DNA of 15,489 nucleotides from JAWLFY01 sp964462125 (GCA_964462125.1 CAYWXT010000123.1:1-15489), one strand, 5' to 3'; counted from the first letter of the stretch, positions 7,549 through 15,014 are shown. The notes: generated by a model not told the origin, from the letters alone. Translations and numbers: made by a program.

Positions 7549-7608
7549 TTTCAGTTTTCAGTTGGCAGGACTCGCTCGGTCGACCACCGACCACCGACTG
7601 ACGACTTT
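7549..7608. repeat. Period-7 microrepeats downstream of sucD
   Basis: tttcagt-tttcagt-tggcagg (7549-7569) and cgaccac-cgaccac-cgactga-cgacttt (7581-7608) both have a 7-bp period but different core sequences. They end exactly at the sucD stop codon (7609-7611). Similar heptads occur upstream of sucD at 8487-8528 and 8549-8562, and at 257-270. Confidence 0.7.
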
Positions 7609-8481
7609 CTACAGGCTGATGGCTTTTTGGACGGCTTGGCCCATTTCGGCGGGCGTGGGGGCGACGACGATGCCGGCGGCTTCTAACGCGGCGACCTTTT
7701 CTTCCGCTGTTCCCTTGCCGCCGCTGATGATCGCTCCTGCGTGACCCATCCGCTTGCCTGGAGGGGCCGTCCGGCCAGCGATGAAGGCGGCCACCGGCTT
7801 GCTCATGTGCTCTTTCACATACGCCGCTGCCTCCTCTTCGGCTGAACCGCCGATCTCACCGATCATCAAGATCGCTTCGGTCTGCTCGTCCTCCTGGAAC
7901 CGGGCCAGCAGATCGATGAAGCTGGTCCCCACGATCGGGTCGCCGCCGAGCCCGACGCAGGTGCTCTGGCCCAGATTCAGGTTGCTGGTCTGCCAGACCG
8001 CTTCATAGGTCAGCGTCCCACTGCGGCTAATCACACCCACCTTGCCCGGATTGTGGATGTAGCCGGGCATGATCCCGATCTTGCAGCCGCCTGGAGTGAT
8101 CACCCCAGGACAGTTCGGTCCGATCAAGACCGAGTCGCTCGCCCGTACCGTCTCGTACACCCGGACCATATCAAGCGTCGGTATCCCTTCGGTGATCGCG
8201 CAGATGACGCGGATCCCAGCATCGATCGCTTCCAGGATCGCGTCGGCCGTGAAGGGGGGCGGGACGAAAATCATCGTCGCGTCGGCGCCCGTTTCCAACA
8301 CCGCCTCTTCCACCGTGTCAAACACCGGCAACCCCTCGACCTTCTGGCCCCCCTTGCCCGGTGTGACCCCGCCAACCATCTGCGTCCCATACTCCTTGCA
8401 GCCTTTGGCGTGGAACGAGCCAGCGCTGCCAGTGATGCCTTGGCAAATGACTCGGGTGTTCTTGTCGACCAGAATGCTCAT
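7609..8481 (-). CDS. sucD: Succinyl-CoA synthetase (succinate-CoA ligase) alpha subunit
   Basis: The alpha subunit of the TCA-cycle enzyme that converts succinyl-CoA and NDP/Pi to succinate, CoA and NTP in the cytosol. At 290 residues it has the standard length. Visible motifs are the CoA-binding Rossmann loop GITGSAGSFHAKG (about 15-27), the GGVTPGKGG segment, ITEGIPTLDM, the GPNCPG loop (121-126), SRSGTLTYEAVWQ and the phosphorylated active-site His247 within RMGHAGAIISGGKG. It lies downstream of sucC on the same strand; 211 bp separate the stop of sucC from its ATG, wider than usual because a MITE-like element and heptamer repeats sit there. No Shine-Dalgarno is visible; the bases before the ATG are an A-rich heptad tract. 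All key residues are present, so it should be functional. Confidence 0.97.
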   Translation of the reverse strand: MSILVDKNTRVICQGITGSAGSFHAKGCKEYGTQMVGGVTPGKGGQKVEGLPVFDTVEEAVLETGADATMIFVPPPFTADAILEAIDAGIRVICAITEGIPTLDMVRVYETVRASDSVLIGPNCPGVITPGGCKIGIMPGYIHNPGKVGVISRSGTLTYEAVWQTSNLNLGQSTCVGLGGDPIVGTSFIDLLARFQEDEQTEAILMIGEIGGSAEEEAAAYVKEHMSKPVAAFIAGRTAPPGKRMGHAGAIISGGKGTAEEKVAALEAAGIVVAPTPAEMGQAVQKAISL

Positions 8482-8486
8482 TTTTT

Positions 8487-8562
8487 GTTCTTCGTTGTTC
8501 GTTGTTCGTTGTTTTGGTTGTTGGTTGGATGAGTTTTTGGTGGATCTTCTGCCTACTGCCTA
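8487..8562. repeat. Period-7 microrepeats upstream of sucD
   Basis: gttcttc-gttgttc-gttgttc-gttgttt-tggttgt-tggttgg runs over 8487-8528, and ctgccta-ctgccta over 8549-8562. The first tract ends five bases from the sucD ATG, where a ribosome-binding site would lie (minus strand reads gaacaacgaagaacaaaaa). Copy-number change here would alter the sucD leader. Confidence 0.75.
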
Positions 8563-8563
8563 C

Positions 8564-8695
8564 TAGGTCTGTCAGAAAACACCCATCGCACCATGATTCG
8601 AAGTGCGGCCGCCCTCCTAGTAACTACCCTCCCGCGAGCGGGAGCGTGATGATTGTCGCTTCGCGAGCGTCGTTCGCGTTTTCTGACAGAGCCTA
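8564..8695. mobile_element. TA-flanked MITE-like element between sucC and sucD
   Basis: The terminal inverted repeats are TAGG(T)CTGTCAGAAAAC at the left (8564-8580) and GTTTTCTGACAGAGCCTA at the right (8678-8695), identical apart from one inserted base. The 13-bp core 8568-8580/8678-8690 is perfect. A TA dinucleotide stands at each outer end, as expected for IS630/Tc1-mariner-type insertion. The interior (about 128 bp) has no ORF and contains a CTCCCG-CGAG-CGGGAG hairpin near 8628-8643. The right TA is part of the sucC stop codon. Assignment to the IS630 group is inference from the TA and ends; no transposase is present. Confidence 0.7.
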
Positions 8696-9880
8696 AACTG
8701 ACGTGGCGGCGACGATTTTCTTGGCGGCATCGGTCAGGTCGATGGCGTTGATGATCTCGACGTCGCTGTCGGCGAGCATCTTCCGTCCCTCCTCGACCTC
8801 GGTTCCTTCTAACCGTACGACGAGGGGAACGTTGAACCCGACCTCCTTGCTGGCACCGATCAAGGCCGAGGCGATGGTGGTGCAGCGGGCGATTCCGCCA
8901 AAAATGTTGACCAACACCCCTTTGCAATGGGGATCGCCGAGCAGAATCCGGAAGGCCTCGGTTACCTGCTTCGTGTTCGCTCCACCGCCGACGTCCAGGA
9001 AGTTCGCTGGCTCGCCACCGTGGTATTTGATGATGTCCATCGTGGCCATGGCGAGGCCGGCACCGTTGACCAGGCAGCCGATGTTGCCGTCGAGTTTGAC
9101 GTAGCTGAGCCCCGCGTCGCTGGCCCGCACCTCGGCCGGGTCCTCCTCGCTCAGGTCGCGTAGTGCCAGCAAATCCGGGTGCCGGAACAGGGCGTTGTCA
9201 TCAAAGGTGATCTTGGCATCCAGGGCGACCATCTCGCCGGTGCTGGTGATCACCAGCGGGTTGATCTCGGTGAGCGAGCAGTCGTAGTCGACGAAGAACC
9301 GGCACATCGCGGTCATGAACTGGTACGCTGCCTTGGCCGCGCCGCCGTGGATGCCGAGCTTCTTGCACAGCTTGCGGACCTGGAACGCATCCAGCCCGAA
9401 GGCCGGATCGAAGTGTTCCTTGTGAATCAGCTCGGGGGTCTCTTCCGCGACCTTTTCGATCTCCACGCCCCCTTCGGTGCTGACCATCAGCACCGGTTTG
9501 GCCGCGGCACGATCGAGGACGATCCCGAGGTAAAGCTCGCGGGCGATATCGCAGCCGGCTTCGACCAGGACGCGAGAGACCGTCTTGCCTTCCGCCCCGG
9601 TCTGGATCGTGACCAGGGTTTTCCCCAGCAATCCGGCGGCGGCGGCTTTCGCTTCCGCAGGGCTGCGGACGAGGACGACGCCTTTCTGGTCGGGGTCATC
9701 GAGGATGCTTCCCTTGCCACGCCCGCCCGCGTGGATCTGGGCCTTGACCACCGCCACGGGGCTCCCGAGTTTTTCGAACGCCTCCAGCGCCGCGTCGGGA
9801 GTTTCCACCATGTAGCCGTCCAAAACCGGCACCCCAGCTTGGCGAAACAACTCTTTGCCCTGATATTCGTGAATCTTCAT
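8693..9880 (-). CDS. sucC: Succinyl-CoA synthetase (ADP/GDP-forming) beta subunit
   Basis: The beta subunit partners SucD and carries the nucleotide-binding ATP-grasp domain and the succinate site. At 395 residues it matches the family. Motifs are MKIHEYQGKELF at the start, VVKAQIHAGGRGKG (about 44-57) for nucleotide binding, SLTEINPLV for metal binding, GNIGCLVNGAGLAMATMD, FLDVGGGA and VNIFGGIARC. The frame is open a further 51 codons upstream, but those residues look like translated intergenic sequence. The conserved MKIHEYQ start at 9880 is clearly right. The TAG stop overlaps the end of the MITE-like element; the predicted site without the element would still read GTT-TAG. First gene of a sucC-sucD unit, divergent from the altronate dehydratase gene with 118 bp between them. 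Confidence 0.97.
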   Translation of the reverse strand: MKIHEYQGKELFRQAGVPVLDGYMVETPDAALEAFEKLGSPVAVVKAQIHAGGRGKGSILDDPDQKGVVLVRSPAEAKAAAAGLLGKTLVTIQTGAEGKTVSRVLVEAGCDIARELYLGIVLDRAAAKPVLMVSTEGGVEIEKVAEETPELIHKEHFDPAFGLDAFQVRKLCKKLGIHGGAAKAAYQFMTAMCRFFVDYDCSLTEINPLVITSTGEMVALDAKITFDDNALFRHPDLLALRDLSEEDPAEVRASDAGLSYVKLDGNIGCLVNGAGLAMATMDIIKYHGGEPANFLDVGGGANTKQVTEAFRILLGDPHCKGVLVNIFGGIARCTTIASALIGASKEVGFNVPLVVRLEGTEVEEGRKMLADSDVEIINAIDLTDAAKKIVAATSV

Positions 9881-9998
9881 AGACGGTTGTGGCGTTGGTG
9901 TGAGTGGGTAGGCTCGGGGGAGGAAAAGGGGCCAAGCATCGCTGCGACGGTCCAGAATATAGGGGGCGAAGGCGTCCCGAGAAACCACCGGATTCAAG

Positions 9999-11543
9999 AT
10001 GGCACTGCTCGTACTTCTGGACCGTGACGACAATGTCGCGGTCGCAACCGAACCGATTTCTCCAGGGCAACCGTTGTCGGTCGGGTCGCACGCCTTTCAG
10101 GCTCGGGGGCAGATCCCGGCGGGACATAAAGTCGCGGTCACGGCGATCGCTGCGGGGCAACCGGTGACCAAGTACGGCCAGCCGATCGGGGTGACGACGG
10201 TCGAGGTCGAAGCGGGACAACACGTCCACTCGCACAACTTGACCGACCAGCACACGATCGACGCCAACATCGTCACGACCGAGCCGCCAGCCCCCCCACC
10301 GCCACTGGACCGCACCTTCCAGGGTTTCCATCGGCCCGACGGGCGAGTGGGGACGCGGAACTACGTGGCACTGATCTCGACGGTGAACTGCAGCGCCAGC
10401 GTTTGCCATAAGGTTTTGGAACGTTTCGACGCGGAGCGGATGCAGCGGTGGCCGAACGTCGATGGCGTCTTCGCCGCAACGCACACCACCGGCTGCGCCC
10501 TGCAGTACCACGGGACCAAGCATCAGATGCTCGGCCGGGTGCTGGCCGGCTATGCCGATCACCCCAACGTCGGCGGCTGTCTGGTCGTCGGGCTGGGCTG
10601 CGAACAGACCACCGCTGGCTACTTGAGCCAACATCACGGGGTCGTTTCGCTCTACGCCCCCGGCGGTCAGGAACTGACGCGGGACGATGGCCTTCCGATG
10701 CTGACGATGCAGACCGAGGGGGGAACGCGGGCGACGATCGACAAGGCGGAGGCGTTGCTCGAACAGGTCCTCGACCGCGCCGACCGGGCGGAGCGGGAGC
10801 CCGCATCGGCGCGGCATTTGGTGCTGGGGGTCGAGTGTGGCGGGAGCGACGGCTATTCCGGATTGACCGCGAATCCGGCGGTAGGAGTCGTCTCCGACCG
10901 CATCGTCGCATGCGGCGGCACCTCGGTGATTTCAGAAACGACCGAGTTGTACGGAGCTGAACATCTGCTGGTCCGCCGTAGCCGCAGCCCCGAGGTCGCC
11001 CGCGCGCTGCTGGAACGGATCGAGTGGTGGAAAGCGTACGTGGCGATGTTCGGCGGCGAGTTGGACAACAACCCATCGGTGGGAAACAAGGCGGGTGGGC
11101 TGACGACGATCACAGAAAAATCGCTGGGGGCCGTTTCGAAAAGTGGCACCACGGCACTTGAAGCGGTTTATGAATACGCCGAGCGGATCACGAAACCGGG
11201 GCTGGCGGTGATGGATTCGCCCGGCTTCGATCCGGCCAGCGTGACCGGGAAGGTCGCCGGGGGAGCGAACTTGGTCATGTTCACCACCGGCCGGGGCAGC
11301 TGTTTCGGATGCAAGCCGACCCCCGTGATCAAGATCGCGACCAACACGGCGCTGTTCGAGCATCTCCGCGAGGACATGGATTTGAACGCCGGCGGGATCG
11401 TGGAGGGCCAGGAGCTGCAGAGTGTCGGGGACGAGTTCTTCGAGTACGCGTTGCGCGTCGCCAGCGGGGAACAGACATCGAGCGAAGGCTTAGGGATCGG
11501 CGACCACGAATTCATCCCCTGGACGGTCGGGCCGACGTTGTGA
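9999..11543 (+). CDS. uxaA: Altronate dehydratase (UxaA/GarD family)
   Basis: This 514-residue protein matches the full length of altronate dehydratases, which remove water from D-altronate to give 2-keto-3-deoxy-gluconate in galacturonate catabolism. Residues about 8-90 form the SAF domain (GQPVTKYGQPIG, GQHVHSHNL). The rest is the large UxaA/GarD catalytic domain with RPDGRVGTRNY, STVNCSASVCHKV, THTTGCALQ, VGLGCEQT, GVECGGSDGYSGLTANP, GGTSVISETTELYGAEH, LDNNPSVGNKAGGLTTI and the Cys-rich GRGSCFGCKPTPVIKIATN, whose cysteines fit metal binding. D-altronate is the likeliest substrate; galactarate dehydratase shares the core domain but differs in length and details. It stands alone and divergent from sucC, with no other uronate gene here. 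The presence of polysaccharide-related genes nearby fits uronic-acid use but does not prove it. Confidence 0.92.
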   Translation: MALLVLLDRDDNVAVATEPISPGQPLSVGSHAFQARGQIPAGHKVAVTAIAAGQPVTKYGQPIGVTTVEVEAGQHVHSHNLTDQHTIDANIVTTEPPAPPPPLDRTFQGFHRPDGRVGTRNYVALISTVNCSASVCHKVLERFDAERMQRWPNVDGVFAATHTTGCALQYHGTKHQMLGRVLAGYADHPNVGGCLVVGLGCEQTTAGYLSQHHGVVSLYAPGGQELTRDDGLPMLTMQTEGGTRATIDKAEALLEQVLDRADRAEREPASARHLVLGVECGGSDGYSGLTANPAVGVVSDRIVACGGTSVISETTELYGAEHLLVRRSRSPEVARALLERIEWWKAYVAMFGGELDNNPSVGNKAGGLTTITEKSLGAVSKSGTTALEAVYEYAERITKPGLAVMDSPGFDPASVTGKVAGGANLVMFTTGRGSCFGCKPTPVIKIATNTALFEHLREDMDLNAGGIVEGQELQSVGDEFFEYALRVASGEQTSSEGLGIGDHEFIPWTVGPTL

Positions 11544-11634
11544 GGAGCGTTGCCGTGTTGTGAACCGCTCGACGCTCAGGGGCGAGCTAGGAAACGCTCT
11601 GCGAGTTTCGCGGCAGCCTCGCGGTCGAGTCGGC

Positions 11635-13563
11635 TCAACCCGATTCATCCGGCGCGGCCGCCGAATAGAGTGGCATATGCCGGTAATAGACTTCCAGGCA
11701 ATAGAGTGACAGGCAGGTGGTGTACAGCCGCCCGGCTGTTCCCCACTCGTCTCCTTGCGGCGCCCAACTCCCCTTTTCAGCGCCCCGGGTGACTTGAGCT
11801 TTCGGCAGTTGCGTTCGCATGTCGCTGTTCCATTCCCGCCACGGCGAACCGCCATAGTGGTGCAGTACCTGCGTTGCGTAGTACCAATAGTAGACGTTTT
11901 GTTGGTTGATGTTGAAGCCATAGTCATAGGCCAGTGTCTCGACACCGCGAATCATCGGCGGATGATCGCGAGGCCAACCGAGATATTGGCGGCAAAGTAG
12001 CCCTTCGGCGGTCATCGCGTCACCCGGCGGCCGTCCCCGCATGTAGCTGTACGCCGCCCCTTCGTATGCCTGCACAGAATCCAAAAAGTGGGTGACGTTG
12101 TGCAGGACGGAAGGATCGACTTCGAGCCCAGCGGACATGCCGCTCTGCAGCCCCATCATGTACCATCCCGTCACCGACAGATCCGAGTCGTAGTTGGGCT
12201 GATATCGCCAGCCACCGGCGGACCCCTGGGCCTCCATCGCGAATCTCAAGGCCGACTGGGCGGGGTCCCGGAGCCAGGAATCGTTCGTCATCGCGTAGGC
12301 TTCGCACAACGCAATCATCGCTTGGGCCTGGGCATACGTCCGCTGGTTGTCGGACGGCCCTTTGAACTGCCCGGTGCGTTGTTGTTCGCCGACCAGGAAC
12401 TTGAGTCCCTTCTTCACCTCGTCGGAATATTCACCATGGAAGTGCGTGTTGCCATCGCCGAGGAAGGCGAGCAGCGCCATTGCGGTGGCGGCAACACGGT
12501 TCTCCGATGCGCTGCCATCGCTGTACGGCCCCCGCATGCTCCAGCTTCCCGCCTTCTCCTGGTTCCGCTTTAACCACGCCAGTCCCAAGGCGACGGCGTC
12601 CTGGGTCTCCGACGTCCCCCCGTACATCGCCAGCAGCGCCTCCTTCTTTGACCCGCTCCGGCCGCTGAACATCGGCGCCGCGTCGATCACCGGCGGTCCC
12701 GTCCCCGTCTCCACCGGCTCGGGCTGAATTAGATCGATCGGCTCGACAGCGTCAAAAATCATCGGAATGTCGACCTCGACCGGAGCGTCCTCCATCGCAT
12801 CGGAATCATCACTGAGTGACTCGTCGGTCTCGATCGCGAACTCGGTCAGCTCAACCCCCGATGCCCGGTCACTCTCGCCGACCTCCAGCATCACCCGCGA
12901 GATCCCTTGCCCGACCGGTGTGGTGATCAGGGCCAGCACGAGCAACAGGATCAGGTGCAATATGGTGCTGATCAGCCACGGCGGAGCCAACTTGGTGACA
13001 TGGCCACGATCGACCTCGGGGATGCCCTCCTCACCGATCGGCTCATCCGCCAACGTCGCTTCGCCGACGTCCTGCCTCGTCTCGCCGACATGGTTGGCCG
13101 AATCGGGGCGACGAACCGTTTCCAGCTCCCCACGCCAGCGAACGCCTTTGGCGGAGCCAACGCCGCTGGGAGCCGCCGGTGACTCAGCGGGCCGGCGGAC
13201 CGGAACCGGCGTTGCCCGGGGCGGGGGAGGAGGAGGGGAAACGATCCGCTCTTGGCCGTCCGCTCGTCGATCCTCCGCTTTCGTCGCTCCCGCCGTGTTC
13301 GCTCCCGGGGACTCCTCGGAGGGCGTGTTCGCTGCCGATCGTTTCTCTGCGGGTGGACTTGCCACTGGAGCTGGTGGAGGCGGAACGGGTTTGGAATGAG
13401 ACGGGTCACCCTCTCCCGCGACGGCTGGTGCCTCCGGAGTCACGCGATCGGGAGGTGGCCCGGCAGCAGCTGGAGGAGACCCAGGAGTTGGAGGAGGCAC
13501 CGGCGGACCAGAACTCGCACCCTCGCGGGCGTGCGAATCGGTTGGTTGATCGGTGAACGACAT
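11635..13563 (-). CDS. Pro-rich single-span membrane protein with terpenoid-cyclase-like domain
   Basis: A 642-residue protein in three parts. Residues 1-190 are a Pro/Ala/Ser-rich, low-complexity cytoplasmic segment with long proline runs. Residues about 195-216 (PPWLISTILHLILLLVLALI) are a single membrane span, placing the rest outside the cytoplasmic membrane. After an acidic linker (about 225-295), residues about 310-630 form an alpha/alpha toroid of the squalene-cyclase/prenyltransferase type: AVALGLAWLKRNQEKAGSWS, AATAMALLAFLGDG, YAQAQAMIALCEAY, GSAGGWRYQPNYDSDLSVTG, YYWYYATQVLHHYGG. No DXDD cyclase motif is visible, so catalysis of squalene is unlikely. Such fusions are common in planctomycetes, with unknown roles. 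The layout (basic/Pro-rich, one helix, periplasmic domain) resembles TonB-type energy-transducing architecture, but that is only a similarity. Converges with uxaA across 91 bp. Confidence 0.85.
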   Translation of the reverse strand: MSFTDQPTDSHAREGASSGPPVPPPTPGSPPAAAGPPPDRVTPEAPAVAGEGDPSHSKPVPPPPAPVASPPAEKRSAANTPSEESPGANTAGATKAEDRRADGQERIVSPPPPPPRATPVPVRRPAESPAAPSGVGSAKGVRWRGELETVRRPDSANHVGETRQDVGEATLADEPIGEEGIPEVDRGHVTKLAPPWLISTILHLILLLVLALITTPVGQGISRVMLEVGESDRASGVELTEFAIETDESLSDDSDAMEDAPVEVDIPMIFDAVEPIDLIQPEPVETGTGPPVIDAAPMFSGRSGSKKEALLAMYGGTSETQDAVALGLAWLKRNQEKAGSWSMRGPYSDGSASENRVAATAMALLAFLGDGNTHFHGEYSDEVKKGLKFLVGEQQRTGQFKGPSDNQRTYAQAQAMIALCEAYAMTNDSWLRDPAQSALRFAMEAQGSAGGWRYQPNYDSDLSVTGWYMMGLQSGMSAGLEVDPSVLHNVTHFLDSVQAYEGAAYSYMRGRPPGDAMTAEGLLCRQYLGWPRDHPPMIRGVETLAYDYGFNINQQNVYYWYYATQVLHHYGGSPWREWNSDMRTQLPKAQVTRGAEKGSWAPQGDEWGTAGRLYTTCLSLYCLEVYYRHMPLYSAAAPDESG

Positions 13564-13885
13564 CGTGACCCGTGCGACCGAAAATGATTGCCCAGCGGGA
13601 TCTGCCCTGAGGCGAACGACAGGGAATCACCCTTTTGACAAGATCGATTCCCCTAGCATAAGCACCTGACAACGGAGTGGCGAACAGTTTTCCGCCGACC
13701 CGCCTCGGTAGTGAACCCAGCAAGGCCGATTGCAAGGGTCATGCCACCAGCTCCCCTACCCACCTTCAAAGTCCATGCGGTTTTCCGGCGCCGCTTTTGA
13801 CGGGGGGGACCACTTCAAATTGCACGCCCTGTTCGACGGAAACTCTTCGCGGGAAAGAATTCCACGAGAAATCCCATCGGTCGGG
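13564..13885. other. Intergenic gap with no recognisable gene
   Basis: Between the divergent membrane-protein gene and tRNA-fMet I see no gene. Present are a 7-bp inverted repeat GGGAATC/GATTCCC (13622-13628 with 13646-13652) and a plus-strand TTGACA at 13635 with a weak CATAAG 16 bases later. This could be an orphan promoter or chance. A small ORF from 13730 has no recognisable features. Confidence 0.5.
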
Positions 13886-13915
13886 TTGGCAGCCGATTTG
13901 CTGACTTGCTAAGAT
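13886..13915 (+). promoter_or_regulatory. Sigma-70-like promoter of tRNA-fMet
   Basis: TTGGCA (13886-13891) is followed after 18 bp by TAAGAT (13910-13915). The mature tRNA begins at 13921, consistent with a start site essentially at the tRNA 5' end. Position and fit make this a credible promoter for the tRNA and possibly for the downstream integrase region. Confidence 0.6.
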
Positions 13916-13920
13916 TCGCT

Positions 13921-13994
<74 letters not shown>

Positions 13995-14014
13995 CTTTCT
14001 GTAACTCTTGCTGA

Positions 14015-14128
14015 AACCTAAGCTTAGGTTACCTGCCGTCGGTCGGCAGTGCGGCTCGAAGCCAGGCCCAAAAGGGTAATGCTAAGGGGTAACTCCCTGG
14101 CACTTACCCTTTTGGCGTTCTCGCCAAG
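14015..14128. promoter_or_regulatory. Hairpins and AGGGTAA-type repeats between tRNA-fMet and integrase
   Basis: Structures packed together are a 16-bp perfect palindrome (14015-14030, centred on AAGCTT); CTGCCG/CGGCAG (14033-14038 with 14044-14049); a 12-bp inverted repeat CCAAAAGGGTAA (14068-14079) with TTACCCTTTTGG (14104-14115), with a further AGGGGTAA between them; and TTGGCG/CGCCAA (14112-14117 with 14122-14127). Their location, between a tRNA 3' end and an integrase start, fits an attachment-site region with integrase arm sites, or transcription control of int. Function is inferred. Confidence 0.5.
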
Positions 14129-14139
14129 GGCTCTCGCAC

Positions 14140-14538
14140 ATGCCACGTCTCTACCACCGACCCCCAAAGTACGGCCTCCACAAAGGCTCCAAGCAGGCCA
14201 TCGTTTCCCTGTTCGGCCAACGTGTCTATCTGGGGCCCTACGGTTCCCCCCGCAGCCACACCGAGTACTACCGCAAGAATGGCAAACTGACCCGCGAGGC
14301 CACGCTGATCGACGACGTGATTCGGATTCTCCGCAAGCACCACGCGACCGATTTCCTGGATGACTTCGGGCTCGCGGCCCTGGAGATCCTCCGCGAAAAG
14401 ATGATCGACGAACTCGACGGGTCACGCAAACACATCAACAAGCAAGTGGGGCGGCTGGTCCGGATGTTCAAGTGGGCCGTCGGCAAGGAACTGGTCGACC
14501 CCAGCGTACCGGTGGCCCTGAAGTCGGATGCGTCGTGA
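14140..14538 (+). pseudogene. Truncated phage-type integrase (tyrosine recombinase) remnant
   Basis: The 132-residue frame matches only the N-terminal arm- and core-binding parts of planctomycete tyrosine recombinases. MPRLYHRPPKYGLHKGSKQA, VSLFGQRVYLGPYGSPRSHTEY, LAALEILREKMID and SRKHINKQVGRLVRMFKWAV-GKELVDPSV fit the usual N-terminus and SAM-like core-binding domain. Intact relatives are roughly 350-450 residues and end in a catalytic domain with R-H-R-Y residues, which is absent. The segment between YYRKNGKL and DDFGLAAL is also shorter than I would expect, suggesting an internal in-frame deletion. After the stop at 14538 no catalytic domain appears in any frame; tRNA-like DNA follows. 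It sits downstream of, and in the same orientation as, tRNA-fMet, the usual layout of an island-edge integrase. It cannot recombine DNA by itself; residual DNA binding is conceivable. Confidence 0.75.
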
Positions 14539-14657
14539 AGGTGACAGTCGGCACACACGTGTTTGCCGGCCCAACCACACCGACTTGCTGCACATGCCGC
14601 TGCAATGCTCCTCCGCCGACCACGCTGTCTAGAGCGACGACGTTTTCCAAGTCGAAC

Positions 14658-14730
14658 GGTCCGTTTGACTTCGGGTGAGGTCACTGGTCTTTCAAGCCAG
14701 GCAGGCAGGGTTCGACTCCCGCACGGACCA
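14658..14730 (+). tRNA. tRNA-Glu(TTC)-like, non-canonical
   Basis: A 73-nt cloverleaf. The acceptor GGTCCGT (14658-14664) pairs fully with ACGGACC (14723-14729). The D stem is GACT/GGTC with a GGG-containing loop. The anticodon stem CTGGT/GCCAG encloses CTTTCAA, with anticodon TTC at 14691-14693. The variable loop is 5 nt and the T loop TTCGACT. The T stem has only three good pairs, with mismatches at 49-65 and 50-64. No CCA is encoded. The body is unlike standard bacterial tRNA-Glu, so charging identity is uncertain. Confidence 0.6.
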
Positions 14731-14739
14731 CTTGAACCG

Positions 14740-14782
14740 CATGATATCCGGGTCGCGCTGAGTTCGATCCTCGGGGCTACCA
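14740..14782 (+). tRNA. tRNA 3'-portion remnant
   Basis: A well-formed T arm, CTGAG-TTCGATC-CTCGG (14758-14774), is followed by a would-be acceptor strand GGCTACC and A. The matching 5' strand (GGTAGCC) is not present upstream. The anticodon region (about 14741-14752, ATGATAT) does not form a good stem. I read it as a truncated tRNA gene. Confidence 0.4.
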
Positions 14783-14858
14783 CTGACAACGACTGACATG
14801 CCGGAGAACGACAATGCTGCAATTCCTGCGGTTGAAACGCATACGCCCGACCAACAAC

Positions 14859-14931
14859 GGGGTTGTGGTGTAACTGGCAGCATGGCGGACTTTTAATCCG
14901 TTCGGTGTGGGTTCGACTCCCACCAGTGTTT
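14859..14931 (+). tRNA. tRNA-Lys(TTT)-like, degenerate acceptor
   Basis: A 73-nt cloverleaf. The D arm is GTGT/GCAT with loop AACTGGCA (conserved A14 and GG). The anticodon stem GCGGA/TCCGT encloses CTTTTAA, with TTT at 14892-14894. The variable loop is 5 nt, and the perfect T stem GTGGG/CCCAC encloses TTCGACT. The acceptor GGGGTTG/CAGTGTT pairs mostly through G-U with one G-G mismatch, so the acceptor is degraded or unusual. No CCA is encoded. It could be a pseudogene. Confidence 0.55.
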
Positions 14932-14949
14932 TGACCAGCCAACTGCCGG

Positions 14950-15006
14950 TTCGGACTACATCAGATGCTAACCGAGAGGTTGCGGGTTCGAGTCCCGTCG
15001 ATGCTT
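14950..15006 (+). tRNA. tRNA 3' half with Ser(GCT)-like anticodon loop
   Basis: The T arm GCGGG-TTCGAGT-CCCGT (14982-14998) is canonical. It is preceded by a 5-nt variable loop (AGGTT) and followed by an acceptor strand CGATGCT (14999-15005). Upstream, ATGCTAA (14965-14971) looks like the anticodon loop of a GCT tRNA, followed by CCGAG. TTCGG at 14950-14954 could pair with CCGAG only across a 17-nt loop. A proper D arm and 5' acceptor strand are missing upstream. Confidence 0.4.
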
Positions 15007-15014
15007 GCTTCGCT

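Noticed and set aside
9179..10027. Plus-strand 282-codon frame opposite sucC
   Set aside because: Shadow of sucC; the sense frame carries all conserved succinyl-CoA synthetase motifs.
9881..10033. Upstream extension of sucC by 51 codons
   Set aside because: The family starts at MKIHEYQGKEL, and the extension overlaps the divergent altronate dehydratase start.
13635..13662. Plus-strand TTGACA...CATAAG as a promoter of an unannotated small RNA
   Set aside because: The -10 element is weak and no RNA structure or terminator is evident downstream before the tRNA promoter; mentioned only as a possibility.
14268..14942. Minus-strand frame containing a Cys-rich stretch (GKHVCADCH) near 14545-14610
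   Set aside because: A zinc-binding peptide was considered, but the frame runs antisense through the integrase remnant and two tRNA-like genes, and the Cys spacing is not sustained.
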